Part shown: piece after piece, positions 1 through 8,499 of the stretch
Layout: the number at the start of each line of letters is the position of its first letter
Position numbering within the stretch: the stretch's first letter is position 1
IMG/VR virus record: IMGVR_UViG_3300043449_002292
Coordinates: 62,001 to 126,000 of that record
Source: a virus
Length of the DNA: 64,000 bases
Direction: 5' to 3' (one strand)
Notes under the pieces: model-generated
The model's input: only the letters and a program-made list of their open reading frames with translations
Database searches by the model: none
What the model was told of the DNA's origin: nothing
Translations under genes and position numbers: made by a program

Positions 1-88
1 ACTGATTATTTTTTCGATCTCTTCCTCGGAGTCATTCCGCTTCAGCCTGGCGCTACCCACACTTCGCGAAACCGCAGCTTCCACAGGA
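1..88 (-). CDS. Possible N-terminus of the next downstream gene (partial)
   Basis: A reading frame overlapping the last codons of the ribonucleotide reductase gene in another frame stays open to the left window edge. GTG codons near 88 and 67 could start it. From the second the product would begin MGSARLKRNDSEEEIEKIIS. Neither start has a strong Shine-Dalgarno sequence. Short overlaps between consecutive genes are common in this genome, so a downstream gene starting here is plausible. Function cannot be assigned from so few residues. Confidence 0.3.
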
Positions 89-2539
89 GAGGCAACCTTC
101 CTGGTAGATGAGCTCCGAATTTCCACACTGTGGGCACCCTTTTTCAGTTGACTTAGTGCCATCCTTGATATACCCCTTTAAAACCCTTGCAATCACCCTA
201 GCATATGAAAACATATCGCTATTCTTATCCTTTTGCAACTGCTCCACAACATAATGGAGCGGAACCTCATGACGTAGGGCGAGTGAGATCGTCCTCGTAA
301 AGGCTCCCTGCGTTGGGTTGTCAAAAAGGTTCACGACGTCCTTGAAGATGAGATTATCGTCATCTCCGACAGGAACAACGAGATTGTAGGTTGCGACGCC
401 ATCACGCTTACCATTCTTGACGAGTGAGCCAGACTTGTACTTCTTTGGGATCTCGATGTTCTCCGGAATCCCGCAGAAGACCTCATACGGCTTACCCTCA
501 TTGAGTCCGATCAGGACGAGCCAAGATTCGGTGACGTCACCGTTACGAACTGTCGCACGATGTATGTCACAATCAAGAGACTTCGGACGCTTCGGGATGA
601 GGCGACCGTCCTCACCCTTCTTTTCCTTCTTCGGTTCATCAACCTGAACAAGAACGCCCGTCCTGCAACCATCGCGATAGACCGTGAAGCCCTTACATCC
701 CATCTTCCATGCCTTCAGATAGACATCGTTCACGATCTCGCGGGTGGCAGAGTTGGGTAGGTTGCATGTCTTAGAGATCGAGTGATCGATCCACCTCTGG
801 GCTGCAGCCTGAATCTCAACCGACTTCGTCCAGTCGATGTCATTCGCAGTTCCACCCCAGTATGGGCTCTCCTTCGGGTCGGTCTTACCAGTGATATCCA
901 TCCACTTCTTGAACCAGTGGTGGTAGACCGTATACTCCTGCCACTTGTCGCCCATCGGATCGACAAAGTCAACCCTGGAAGTGAGATCACCCTGTGTGAT
1001 CTTGCGACGGCGCTTGTAGGAGAGGAGGAATGCGGGTTCGATGCCGGATGTCGTCCGAGTGAGACATGAAACCGAGCCGACTGGTGCCGTGGTGGTAAGC
1101 GCGATGTTACGACGACCCGTGGTCCTCCACATGTCCATAGCATCTTCTTCGCAGGCAGAAATTACCTTTCTGAGATATTTGTGACTCTTTTCCTTCTCGT
1201 AGTCCCATACCGGGAAGGCGCCTCTCTCCTTCGCCATGATAAGTGACGACGTGTGTGCACCGATGGCAAGCTCCTTGTAGATCGACTCTGTGATCTCAAT
1301 TGAGCGACTGTCTCCGTAGCGCACATTTAACGCGGCGAGCGCGTCTCCGAGACCAGTGATGCCAAGACCGGTGCGACGACCGTTGAGTCCTGCAGCTCGG
1401 ATCTTCTGCCAGAGATCAATCTCAATCTGCTTGACATTTGCAGGCTCCTTGTCATTGCGGATCTTCTCAAGAATCCGATCGACACATTCAACCTCGAGAT
1501 CAACGAGATCATCCATCAGGCGCTGTGCCTTCATGACAACCTCATTGAAAAAGTCGAAGTCGAACCTTGCGTCATCAGTGAATGGGTCCCTCACGAATGA
1601 TGTGAGATTGACCACCATCAGACGGCAGGAGTCGTATGGGCTTAGCGGGATCTCACCGCATGGATTGGTGGAGATTGTCTTGTAACCGACATCGCGGTAG
1701 CAATCCACGATACCCTGATCTACCACCGTATCCCAGAAGAGCGCGCCGGGCTCAGCGGAAGCCCATGCAGCATCCACAAACTTATTCCAGACCTGCTTCG
1801 CGTCGACCATCTTGACGATCTCCGCGTCCTCGGGGTGTGCCTCGACCGGCCAGCGAAGGCAGAACCCGACGTTGCTCTCCACTGCCTGCATGAACTCATC
1901 GGTGAAGCGGATGGAGATATTGGCACCGGTCACCTTCTTCAGGTCACGCTTGATATCGATGAAGGTCTCGATCTCCGGGTGCCGGCAGTCGATGGTGAGC
2001 ATGAGAGCACCACGTCGCCCGCCCTGCGCAACCTCACGGCAGGAGTTGGAGAAGCGCTCCATGAAGACGCCGATGCCATCTGTCGTCCGGGCAGCGTTGG
2101 AGGTCGGCTGGCCCTTCGGGCGGATGGTCGAGATGTCAAACCCGACACCCCCACGCCTCTTCATGATCTGGACCTGCTCCTGATCCGTGAAGAGGATCCC
2201 GGCGTAGCTGTCATGCGGCTGGTCAATCACGAAACAGTTCGAGAGCGACTGGAGCTGGTGCGGGTTTCCGATCCCAGACATTGGGGAGCCCTGCGGGACG
2301 ACATCAGCAAAATTCTTCAGCAGATCATAGATCTCATCCTCACCCATCGGATTTGGATACTTCGACTCGATTCGAGCAAACTCACGTGCGAGCCGACGGT
2401 GCATCATGTCAGGATCTACCTCAAGGATGTTATCATCCTTGTCACGCAGGGCGTATTTCATAAAAACATCTGGGGCCAGATCATCATTCTCGAAATAAGC
2501 CGTCGTCCTCTCGAGGACCTCACCCTTGCTGAAAGACAT
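53..2539 (-). CDS. nrdJ: Adenosylcobalamin-dependent (class II) ribonucleotide reductase
   Basis: Reduces ribonucleotides to deoxyribonucleotides for phage DNA synthesis, using a radical derived from coenzyme B12. The roughly 828-residue chain has the class II hallmarks. A first redox cysteine lies in SNCF near residue 103. The NPCGE active-site loop (radical Cys about 295, Glu about 297) is present, and the Gly-rich segment TAPVGSVS lies further on. The C-terminus is a cysteine-rich tail with paired CxxC motifs (CPQCG, CLSCGSCG), as expected for the part that re-reduces the active site. No separate small subunit gene is visible, as expected for class II. Two ATGs are adjacent; I take the second (2539) because AAGGAG then lies 5 nt upstream, while the first would leave only 2 nt. 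It follows the helicase gene by a few bases, so it is probably co-transcribed with the replication block. Length is within the normal range for phage NrdJ. Confidence 0.95.
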   Translation of the reverse strand: MSFSKGEVLERTTAYFENDDLAPDVFMKYALRDKDDNILEVDPDMMHRRLAREFARIESKYPNPMGEDEIYDLLKNFADVVPQGSPMSGIGNPHQLQSLSNCFVIDQPHDSYAGILFTDQEQVQIMKRRGGVGFDISTIRPKGQPTSNAARTTDGIGVFMERFSNSCREVAQGGRRGALMLTIDCRHPEIETFIDIKRDLKKVTGANISIRFTDEFMQAVESNVGFCLRWPVEAHPEDAEIVKMVDAKQVWNKFVDAAWASAEPGALFWDTVVDQGIVDCYRDVGYKTISTNPCGEIPLSPYDSCRLMVVNLTSFVRDPFTDDARFDFDFFNEVVMKAQRLMDDLVDLEVECVDRILEKIRNDKEPANVKQIEIDLWQKIRAAGLNGRRTGLGITGLGDALAALNVRYGDSRSIEITESIYKELAIGAHTSSLIMAKERGAFPVWDYEKEKSHKYLRKVISACEEDAMDMWRTTGRRNIALTTTAPVGSVSCLTRTTSGIEPAFLLSYKRRRKITQGDLTSRVDFVDPMGDKWQEYTVYHHWFKKWMDITGKTDPKESPYWGGTANDIDWTKSVEIQAAAQRWIDHSISKTCNLPNSATREIVNDVYLKAWKMGCKGFTVYRDGCRTGVLVQVDEPKKEKKGEDGRLIPKRPKSLDCDIHRATVRNGDVTESWLVLIGLNEGKPYEVFCGIPENIEIPKKYKSGSLVKNGKRDGVATYNLVVPVGDDDNLIFKDVVNLFDNPTQGAFTRTISLALRHEVPLHYVVEQLQKDKNSDMFSYARVIARVLKGYIKDGTKSTEKGCPQCGNSELIYQEGCLSCGSCGFAKCG

Positions 2540-2548
2540 CATTACTCC

Positions 2549-3940
2549 TTACTTGCTGCCGGTCACTTCCTGCCACTTCTTACGCAGGAGTTTCTTGGCG
2601 TCGTTGTTGTCTTGCGTCATCGATTCCTGCAGCGTCAAGCTGTTCTCATCAAGAATTTTAATCCTAGACTGCGAGGTGTCGATGTGAATAGGAAAAAGAA
2701 TCCCATCCCGCCCGGCTCGGTTCTTTGCCACGAAAAGCCGACCAGAGCCGTCAGCTTTTTCGCTGGGCTTTCTTGAGAGCGAGACGACGACATCGGCGAC
2801 CATCGCCTTACCGTAGGCCTCGCTCATGTTCTCAAGCCCAACAACATCAGAAGAGGATGCCTCTCGATTTGCCTGGGATGCAGTCCAGATTGGGATGTTT
2901 AGCTCCATCGCGAGATTACGTAGCTCCTCGTAAACGAGCTTCAGCTCGTGACGGAGCGAGTCGAACGTTCTGGAAGATCGCATGATGTCTGCATAATCGA
3001 TCACAACGAGGCTCGGGACGAAACCCTTCAGGTTGAGCTTCTCGATGTGATTCCTGATCGTCTGCACCGTCGCGGTGCCCGTCGGATACTCCTTGATGAT
3101 GAGACGACCAAGGTCCATGTTCTTGTAGGTCGCGAGAACGTCCTCCTTCATATCAGGAACATCGTTCGACGGAATGCCGCAGAGGTTCGAGTCGTAGCGG
3201 AGGCCGACAGCCGTCTCGGTGAGTTCGAAGGTGTAATGGACGACGTTCTTTCCCATCTTGAGGGCATGCGCGCCCATCGCCGTGAGCCAGTGTGACTTAC
3301 CAACACCCGTCGGAGCGACAACAACGCCGAGCTCTCCACGCCCAAGCCCTCCACGCAGGATGTCCTTACCATCTAAAACCTCGAGACCCGTTGGACATGG
3401 ATTACGATTGATCTTCACGAAGCGCGCCTCGGCATCCTCGAAGAAATCGTGGCCCGTGGTGTTGGCCATACCGACGGAGACTGCCTTCTTCATGAGATCG
3501 ACGACAGACTCGAACTTGTCGGTTGCGACCATCTCGACCGCCTTCTCGAGAGCCTCACGGAAAGCCTGACGCTTGCAGAAATCGAGAGATTTCTCCTTCA
3601 CGTAGCCGAGGTCACCGGGATCGGGATTAGCCCGCATACGATGCAGGAAATCGATGATCTGATCCTTGAGGATCGCATCGGGCCCCTGCTGCAGGTCCTC
3701 CTTGATGATGGAGACGAGCAGCTGCATCGTTGGGAAGCACTTGAACTTCTCAAAATGCTTGAAGTAGCGATCCGTTAGGAACGCGAGGTACTTCAGGTCG
3801 AAGTAATCAGGTCGCATAACCTCAACCATCTGGGCAGCCCAGACGTGATCGGTCAGTAGACCCTGAAAAATCTTCTCCTGAAACGACTTACCGTACTGGC
3901 GAAATAGTGCCTCGCCAGCGTTAATCTCGTTGGACGTCAT
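2549..3940 (-). CDS. Replicative DNA helicase, DnaB/T4 gp41-like
   Basis: Hexameric ring helicase that would unwind the fork 5' to 3' on the lagging strand and pair with the primase at 52235-53191. The 463-residue protein has an N-terminal helical region of about 170 residues, followed by a RecA-type core. The Walker A motif APTGVGKS is at about residues 209-216, after an LRGGLGRGELGVV strand typical of the DnaB family. A Walker B-like VVIDYADIMRS and a later TASQANREA segment, matching the DnaB motif 3/4 region, are also present. The N-terminal domain is short and closer to T4 gp41 than to bacterial DnaB. It lies 8 nt downstream of the 5' nuclease gene and upstream of nrdJ. The family is certain; equivalence to gp41 is inferred from the T4-like context. 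Confidence 0.92.
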   Translation of the reverse strand: MTSNEINAGEALFRQYGKSFQEKIFQGLLTDHVWAAQMVEVMRPDYFDLKYLAFLTDRYFKHFEKFKCFPTMQLLVSIIKEDLQQGPDAILKDQIIDFLHRMRANPDPGDLGYVKEKSLDFCKRQAFREALEKAVEMVATDKFESVVDLMKKAVSVGMANTTGHDFFEDAEARFVKINRNPCPTGLEVLDGKDILRGGLGRGELGVVVAPTGVGKSHWLTAMGAHALKMGKNVVHYTFELTETAVGLRYDSNLCGIPSNDVPDMKEDVLATYKNMDLGRLIIKEYPTGTATVQTIRNHIEKLNLKGFVPSLVVIDYADIMRSSRTFDSLRHELKLVYEELRNLAMELNIPIWTASQANREASSSDVVGLENMSEAYGKAMVADVVVSLSRKPSEKADGSGRLFVAKNRAGRDGILFPIHIDTSQSRIKILDENSLTLQESMTQDNNDAKKLLRKKWQEVTGSK

Positions 3941-3948
3941 GAGCTCTC

Positions 3949-4914
3949 TTAAATATGAAGAAGTTGATTCGTCAGCTGGAAGAAAGTTCGTTCGCGGTCG
4001 AAGTTATTGATTCCGGACTTGACCAGCAACCGAAGATAGTCCATTTTATTGGCCTCTGGCCTAAATGATTCGAGCCCGGAGTCGATTTTCCCAACTTGAT
4101 TTCCGGACAATGACGTAACATCGAGGTACATCAACTGCCAGTTGAGTCGTGCCTCAGCAGCTCCTTCAACGATATTCCTGAAGAGCTGCGGACCTTTCGG
4201 CGTCGCTCGTCCCTCCGCGAGCTTCACGATATCATCCGGGTGTAACGTATCATCCCCCGCGATCTCGGGAAATCTCTTCGCCATCGTCTTCCAGCCAGCG
4301 CCGTCTATACCGGGAATTCCATCCGAGCCGTCACCTACGAAGCAACGAGTCGCGATGAAGTTAGCCGCCGTGCACCCGAACCGCTCGACCACGTCAGGTG
4401 AGGATACGAACATCTTCGAGGTTGGGCTCCAGATCCTGACGCGATCATCAAGAAGCTGGTAATAGTCCTTGTCGGATGAGATGATGACACATGGATCCTC
4501 CTTCATCCGGTATCGAGCGATGTAACCGATAACGTCGTCCGCCTCACAGTCGGTGACATAACTCTGTTGGACTGGTAAGAGCTTCAGGATCTGCACAAGT
4601 GTGGCAACCTGCCAGTTCCTGTTCTGGACCGTATCGGGTATATCACCCTCATAGTAGCGATTAAGCTTTTGCGGCTTCCGTTTAGCCTTGTACTCTGAGA
4701 ATAGAGCTCGCCGCCTGGGAGAACCTCCGCCCTCCCAGACGACGATGATTCGCTTCGGCCCCAATGCCTCCGCTTTCGCACCGAGATCATTCAGGAATCC
4801 GACGATACCACCGACTGCCTGCCCATTTGCACCCAAAGTTGGATTTGCGCAGAAATGGCGCGTAAACAAATTGAGCCCGTCCGCCAGGACAATCGGCCTA
4901 CCCTTCAACATCAT
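3949..4914 (-). CDS. rnh: 5'-3' exonuclease / RNase H (T4 Rnh, FEN family)
   Basis: Removes RNA primers and 5' flaps during lagging-strand synthesis. The 321-residue protein has the FEN/5' nuclease layout. An early aspartate lies in VLADGLNLF (D12). The arginine/lysine-rich arch region is SEYKAKRKPQK. The acidic cluster CEADDVIGYIAR and the ISSDKDYYQLL motif each supply metal ligands. The helix-3-turn-helix loop is GDGSDGIPGI. T4 Rnh has a very similar size (305 residues). Two ATGs are adjacent; GGAGG is 1 nt from the first and 4 nt from the second, so translation may begin at the second (4911). The start overlaps the uvsX stop, which suggests translational coupling with the recombinase. Confidence 0.93.
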   Translation of the reverse strand: MMLKGRPIVLADGLNLFTRHFCANPTLGANGQAVGGIVGFLNDLGAKAEALGPKRIIVVWEGGGSPRRRALFSEYKAKRKPQKLNRYYEGDIPDTVQNRNWQVATLVQILKLLPVQQSYVTDCEADDVIGYIARYRMKEDPCVIISSDKDYYQLLDDRVRIWSPTSKMFVSSPDVVERFGCTAANFIATRCFVGDGSDGIPGIDGAGWKTMAKRFPEIAGDDTLHPDDIVKLAEGRATPKGPQLFRNIVEGAAEARLNWQLMYLDVTSLSGNQVGKIDSGLESFRPEANKMDYLRLLVKSGINNFDRERTFFQLTNQLLHI

Positions 4915-6110
4915 GCCTCCGGGTCGATGTCAGCGCCGACCATCTGGTCCTTCAGCGCGCGCATCTCCTCGTATGACTCTGGATCGATATCAAGATCCGC
5001 CGTGCTCACCGAGGTGCGAATGAGTGCCTTCTCGAGGAGCCCATCGATCCATGGCTTGTACTGCGGATCCGCCCACATCTCACCGAAGTCGGACTTGTGG
5101 AACTTCTTCTCGATGATGTTCTCATTCTTCTCATTAACGACCCGCATCGTCTTCCAGGCGCCAGCGCCCTCAATCTCGACCTGATGGTCGTTCACCATGT
5201 CGGGACCGTGCTCGCGAAGGACATCGAAGACCTCCTCATGCTCCTCGATGCCCTTACCGAAGATGATCCGGAAATGGACCTTTCGGAAAGGAGGGGCGAC
5301 TTTGTTCTTGATCGTCTTCGCCCAGACGTTGATGCCAATCGCCTCACCCTGCTTGTTCTCGATGGGAGCGCCGGCACCGAGCTTGAGACGGACCGAGGCA
5401 TGGAACGGGATCGCCATGCCGCCGGGGGTCGTCGTTGGATCGCCATGCATGACGCCGATCTTCGTGCGGATCTGGTTTAGGATGACGAAGAGGACGTTCT
5501 GATCGCCGATGACGCCGGTGATCTTGCGCATGCCCTTCGAGATCGCTCGAGCCTGGAGACCGATCGTGTCCTTATCGTAGGCACCCTCGAGCTCAGCCTT
5601 CGGGGAGCTCGCTGCGACCGAGTCCCAAATGATCGTGATCGGAACATCCTTCGCCATCGCCTTTGCCTTCAGGATCGTCTTCTCGGCGATGTCAAGCACC
5701 TCCTCGGTGCAGTGAGTGTCGACGTAGACGAATCGCTTCGAGACGTCGACGCCGAGCGCCGCGAGATTCTCGACCGAGGTGCCGTTCTCGGTGTCGATGT
5801 AGACCACGATACCACCCATCGACTGGGTGGAACGGGCGATCTGCGTTGCGATGTGGCTCTTACCGATCGAGGGCGGACCGAAGATCTCAACAATTCGACC
5901 CTCCGGTAGTCCACCGTTCGCACGATTGGCGACGATTAGATCGAGCTGCTTCGAGCCGCTTGAGATCCAGCGCTTCACGTGAGTCGGTGACGTATCGACC
6001 GCCAAGTTGTAGGCGATCCGTGATCCATGATCCTTGTTGAGGGACGAGATGAGCTCACTGGTAAAATCATCAGCAGCCGTCTTCGCTGCTGCAGCATCCT
6101 TCTTTGCCAT
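4911..6110 (-). CDS. uvsX: UvsX/RecA-family recombinase
   Basis: Forms filaments on single-stranded DNA and drives strand invasion, which in T4-type phages primes recombination-dependent replication. The 399-residue chain carries Walker A GPPSIGKS at about residues 78-85, Walker B TIIWDSVAAS, and the RecA-type segment LNQIRTKIGVMHGDPTTTPGG, which corresponds to the L1/L2 DNA-binding region. Length is close to T4 UvsX (391 residues). A strong AAGGAG precedes the ATG. It lies just downstream of the gp32-like SSB and of a hairpin terminator, and overlaps the 5' nuclease gene by 4 nt. In T4, UvsX works with gp32 on the same DNA. No UvsY-like mediator was recognised in the window. Confidence 0.95.
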   Translation of the reverse strand: MAKKDAAAAKTAADDFTSELISSLNKDHGSRIAYNLAVDTSPTHVKRWISSGSKQLDLIVANRANGGLPEGRIVEIFGPPSIGKSHIATQIARSTQSMGGIVVYIDTENGTSVENLAALGVDVSKRFVYVDTHCTEEVLDIAEKTILKAKAMAKDVPITIIWDSVAASSPKAELEGAYDKDTIGLQARAISKGMRKITGVIGDQNVLFVILNQIRTKIGVMHGDPTTTPGGMAIPFHASVRLKLGAGAPIENKQGEAIGINVWAKTIKNKVAPPFRKVHFRIIFGKGIEEHEEVFDVLREHGPDMVNDHQVEIEGAGAWKTMRVVNEKNENIIEKKFHKSDFGEMWADPQYKPWIDGLLEKALIRTSVSTADLDIDPESYEEMRALKDQMVGADIDPEA

Positions 6111-6155
6111 GTTGACTCCTTCGATATTCTAAATTGCTTACCTGAAATGTGCAAA

Positions 6156-6182
6156 GGGCGGAGAGGTTTAACCCTTCCGCCC
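6156..6182 (-). terminator. Hairpin terminator after the SSB gene
   Basis: Between the SSB stop (6208) and the uvsX start, the minus strand reads a 7-bp GC stem GGGCGGA/TCCGCCC. A further AGG/CCT pairing lies inside it across a one-base bulge, and the loop is about 6 nt. The U-run after it is short (TTTGC), so termination may be partial. That would give more SSB than UvsX transcript. Stem pairing is read directly from the sequence; the termination role is inferred. Confidence 0.55.
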
Positions 6183-6207
6183 CCGCATCAATCACCGGAC
6201 CCTGGAA

Positions 6208-7038
6208 TCAGAACCCGCTGTCCTCGAGATCAGCGAACGCGTCATCGAGATCACGGGCTGCTGCCTTCGGACCGCCGCCCGACTTCTTCGCCGGCTTCGG
6301 ATCATCGTCATCGAACGATGCGAGCTTGCTGTCGGTCTCACTCTTTGCAGGACCACCACGGCTCGTGCCGGAGTCGCTCGAGGCACCACCGTTGATCCAA
6401 TCATTGACGATCTTCTCGATCTCCTCGTAAGGCTTGAGGTTCACCGCCTCATCGACCTCGGGGATCGAATCAAGCCACTTCTTCGCCTGGGCGGAATCAC
6501 GGCTGAGGGGCTCAACCTTCGCACGGGGAGAAACCTTCGTATCGGCAAACTGCTTACCGGGCAGCTTCGAGACCGTCACGCGGATGTCACGACCCTCGAG
6601 CGGATCGGTGATATCGCCGTAGTCCTCATCGAGCATGAGGTTGAGGATGTCCTGGTAGACCATCTTACCGAAGGACCAGATACGGACGCCCTTGTCCTCC
6701 TCACCGCGGACGATGACCGGAGCGAAGGTGCGCATCTTCGGGGCGACCTTCTTCGCGAGCTCACGGCTCGTGTCGCTGCCCTCATCGTAGAGCTTACCAC
6801 GAAGCTCCTTGATTGGATCGGGCTTGCCAAACTGGAACGGAGCGAGGATACCCGGACTGTTGCCGATGTTGTAGTAGTACCAGCGATCCTTGAAGGGCTG
6901 ACCGTCGTTGTTCGGGAACGCCAGGAGTCGAACCGTGTACTCCTTGCCCTCCTCAGGCTTCCACTGCTGGTCACGCTTGTTGTTCTTACCGGAGAGTTCG
7001 CCGAGCTTGCGGCGGATTGCGTCTAGATCGATTGCCAT
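6208..7038 (-). CDS. Single-stranded DNA-binding protein, T4 gp32-like
   Basis: Coats single-stranded DNA at the replication fork and during recombination. The 276-residue protein has the gp32 order. A short basic N-terminus (IRRKLGELSGKNN) probably mediates cooperativity. The OB-fold core contains aromatic patches such as RWYYYNIGNSPG and VRIWSFGKMVYQDIL. The C-terminal tail is acidic and disordered, and ends DDAFADLEDSGF for protein partners. There is no cysteine in the whole protein, so the structural zinc site of T4 gp32 is absent. The gene is preceded by an unusually long, structured 137-nt leader and followed by a hairpin terminator. Both fit a highly expressed and possibly self-regulated gene. 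Identity rests on fold pattern and position next to uvsX. Confidence 0.88.
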   Translation of the reverse strand: MAIDLDAIRRKLGELSGKNNKRDQQWKPEEGKEYTVRLLAFPNNDGQPFKDRWYYYNIGNSPGILAPFQFGKPDPIKELRGKLYDEGSDTSRELAKKVAPKMRTFAPVIVRGEEDKGVRIWSFGKMVYQDILNLMLDEDYGDITDPLEGRDIRVTVSKLPGKQFADTKVSPRAKVEPLSRDSAQAKKWLDSIPEVDEAVNLKPYEEIEKIVNDWINGGASSDSGTSRGGPAKSETDSKLASFDDDDPKPAKKSGGGPKAAARDLDDAFADLEDSGF

Positions 7039-7175
7039 GATGTTTTAGTTTTCCTTGATTGATTGTTGTTGATAGACAGGGAGTTTCGGCTTTCGCTTCC
7101 CCTCCCCGGGGTTACCCGATGTCCCGCCTTTAGGGCCAAGACATAGGGAGATTGTAATGGGTTCTTTTGATGTTT
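7039..7175 (-). promoter_or_regulatory. Structured 137-nt leader of the SSB gene
   Basis: This is among the longest gene-free intervals in the window. On the minus strand an imperfect hairpin spans 7119-7144 (ATGTC paired with GACAT, continuing through two G-U pairs). It is followed by G/C-rich runs able to form further stems (GGGT/ACCC, a GC-GAAA-GC tetraloop hairpin, GGGA/TCCC), then an A-rich, unstructured stretch before the ATG. T4 gene 32 mRNA carries a pseudoknot plus unstructured leader to which gp32 binds to repress its own translation. The layout here is reminiscent, but that role is inferred. Confidence 0.4.
7119..7144 (-). other. Imperfect hairpin in the SSB leader
   Basis: ATGTC pairs with GACAT, extended by two G-U pairs and a G-C pair, enclosing a loop around CCTAAAG. 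It lies 95 nt upstream of the SSB start and is the first clear structural element of the leader. Confidence 0.4.
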
Positions 7176-7451
7176 TCAGCGCTTCTTGCGCTTTCCCTTA
7201 CCGAGACCGCCGAACGAACGCCTTGCAACGTTGGTGATATCACGACGTGGACCGGGAGGGCGCATGCCGAGCGGCAGCGTGTAACCAGCGACCGCACCAG
7301 CACCGGAGAACTCATCGAGCTCCGCCTCTTCCATGCTGCAGCTGTGCCCCTCACCTTCCTCATACATCACTCCGCACTCAGAGCAGCGACGCATGCCCTC
7401 AAGAGCTTCCATGATCATAAGGCGAAGAGATGAGCGATCTAGCGTGTCCAT
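7176..7451 (-). CDS. Small Cys/basic protein with leader-type N-terminus, function unknown
   Basis: This 91-residue protein is not recognised. Its N-terminus DRSSLRLMIMEALEG is an amphipathic helix resembling the LR-x-(I/M)(I/V) leader seen in three virion-block proteins (42608-42916, 42966-43451, 32415-33623), with an I-M-E tripeptide that could be a gp21-type cleavage site. Next comes a possible zinc-binding stretch (CSECGVMYEEGEGHSC, a CxxC then HxC). A Gly/Pro-rich middle and a strongly basic end (LGKGKRKKR) follow. A basic tail could bind nucleic acid. It sits between the HD-like gene and the SSB leader. A packaged, DNA-associated protein is one possibility, and only a hypothesis. Confidence 0.7.
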   Translation of the reverse strand: MDTLDRSSLRLMIMEALEGMRRCSECGVMYEEGEGHSCSMEEAELDEFSGAGAVAGYTLPLGMRPPGPRRDITNVARRSFGGLGKGKRKKR

Positions 7452-7459
7452 ACTCTTAA

Positions 7460-8044
7460 TTATTCAGTTCCGACCTTTCTGACAAGGATATCACGCGCAG
7501 AACGCAGGAGAATTGTGAGCGTCGGCTCGGCAGTAGGAGCAAGTCGACTCTCGACCCAATCAGGCGGGCGACTCGGTCCACGGATCGCCATGAACTCCTC
7601 CTCGGTGAGCTTCACGTCGTAGTGTTGAAGCAGGAAGAGCGAACGCTCGGGGATCGTCATCCGCGACATTCCCTCGTTCGGCTTGTAGAAAGCTCCGAGC
7701 TTCTCACGACGCCAGCCCTCCTCCTCAGGAACGAAGTAGGGCTCCTCGAGGTTGCCGACCTTACCGACCTCATGCAGGAGGCCGACGATGAGGATCGACT
7801 CCGTCGTTGCTCCCATCTCGAAGGTATCGTTGATTCGTTTCATACCCTTCGCAACAGTGATCGCCTGCTGGACGAGCCCACCCGGTTCGCAGCCGGGACT
7901 GTCGTTACGCGGCTCAGCCGGGCACATGAGAAGACGCTCACCGAGCTCATCCATCATGCGGGTGAGACCCTCACCGCGGTTGATCTTATCAACGAGCTTG
8001 GCGTAGCTCGTCCAGAGGTCAGTCAGCTCTCGTTCGTTCATCAT
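7460..8044 (-). CDS. HD-superfamily protein with degenerate metal site
   Basis: The 194-residue protein contains LLHEVGKVGNLE near residues 89-100, which aligns with the LxHDxGKxG core of HD-domain phosphohydrolases. The following segment, from the WRREKLG region to IPERSLFLLQHYDVKLT, matches a small HD protein family I know from T4-like phages. In that family the ligands are His in an N..PGGL-H context, then the His-Asp pair. Here the upstream His is replaced (PGGLVQQA) and the HD pair reads HE. It may therefore have lost hydrolase activity, or use a changed site. The substrate of the family is not established to my knowledge. It lies between the polymerase-linked small gene and the 91-residue protein. 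Confidence 0.75.
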   Translation of the reverse strand: MMNERELTDLWTSYAKLVDKINRGEGLTRMMDELGERLLMCPAEPRNDSPGCEPGGLVQQAITVAKGMKRINDTFEMGATTESILIVGLLHEVGKVGNLEEPYFVPEEEGWRREKLGAFYKPNEGMSRMTIPERSLFLLQHYDVKLTEEEFMAIRGPSRPPDWVESRLAPTAEPTLTILLRSARDILVRKVGTE

Positions 8045-8085
8045 GGGTTATTATTACATGACGCCGCGAGATTTGCAAACTTGAA

Positions 8086-8499
8086 TTAGCCCCAGTGAAT
8101 CCAGAGGCCGTTCGACAAGGCGTCGACCTTCAACCGTGTTGGAAGGGCGATCCTATCCGTCTTCTCAGCAGCCCATAACGTTGATTTGATCATTCTGATC
8201 GCGACAGCTGGGCTATAATCCATCAGATCCGATGAGACACTGATCGAGATGCCATTTCTAGACACGTATTTCTGCGGCTCTCCGAAGATTCCACGCAGCA
8301 CCTCTGACTTTGCTGCTATCCTGATTACGTCATAGATGTCCTGCAGCCAATCCTCTCCGCCGCCCATGAATCTCGATAGATCGAGTCCGTTGATTATCTG
8401 CTCGGGATCTCTCTCCACCAAGCCCAGATCGTTCCACCCAGGCGGAGCGTCACCGAACCCCTTGTACTTACCCTGCAGCTTGCGTCTGATCGCTGACAT
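8086..8499 (-). CDS. Hypothetical protein overlapping the polymerase gene
   Basis: A 137-residue soluble protein with no recognised motif. It has a basic N-terminus (MSAIRRKLQGKYKG) and a mixed alpha/beta composition ending in GLWIHWG. The start overlaps the end of the family A polymerase gene by 32 nt in another frame. The start is still well supported: a strong GAGGAGGAG lies 4 nt before the ATG, inside the polymerase coding sequence. The overlap suggests coupled translation, so a role with the polymerase is possible but not shown. Confidence 0.75.
   Translation of the reverse strand: MSAIRRKLQGKYKGFGDAPPGWNDLGLVERDPEQIINGLDLSRFMGGGEDWLQDIYDVIRIAAKSEVLRGIFGEPQKYVSRNGISISVSSDLMDYSPAVAIRMIKSTLWAAEKTDRIALPTRLKVDALSNGLWIHWG

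Noticed and set aside
1835-2776. Long plus-strand open frame (313 codons) opposite nrdJ and the helicase
   Set aside because: It lies wholly opposite two well-identified genes, crosses their boundary, has no recognisable domain and no separate expression signals. It is an antisense shadow produced by the codon bias of GC-rich genes.
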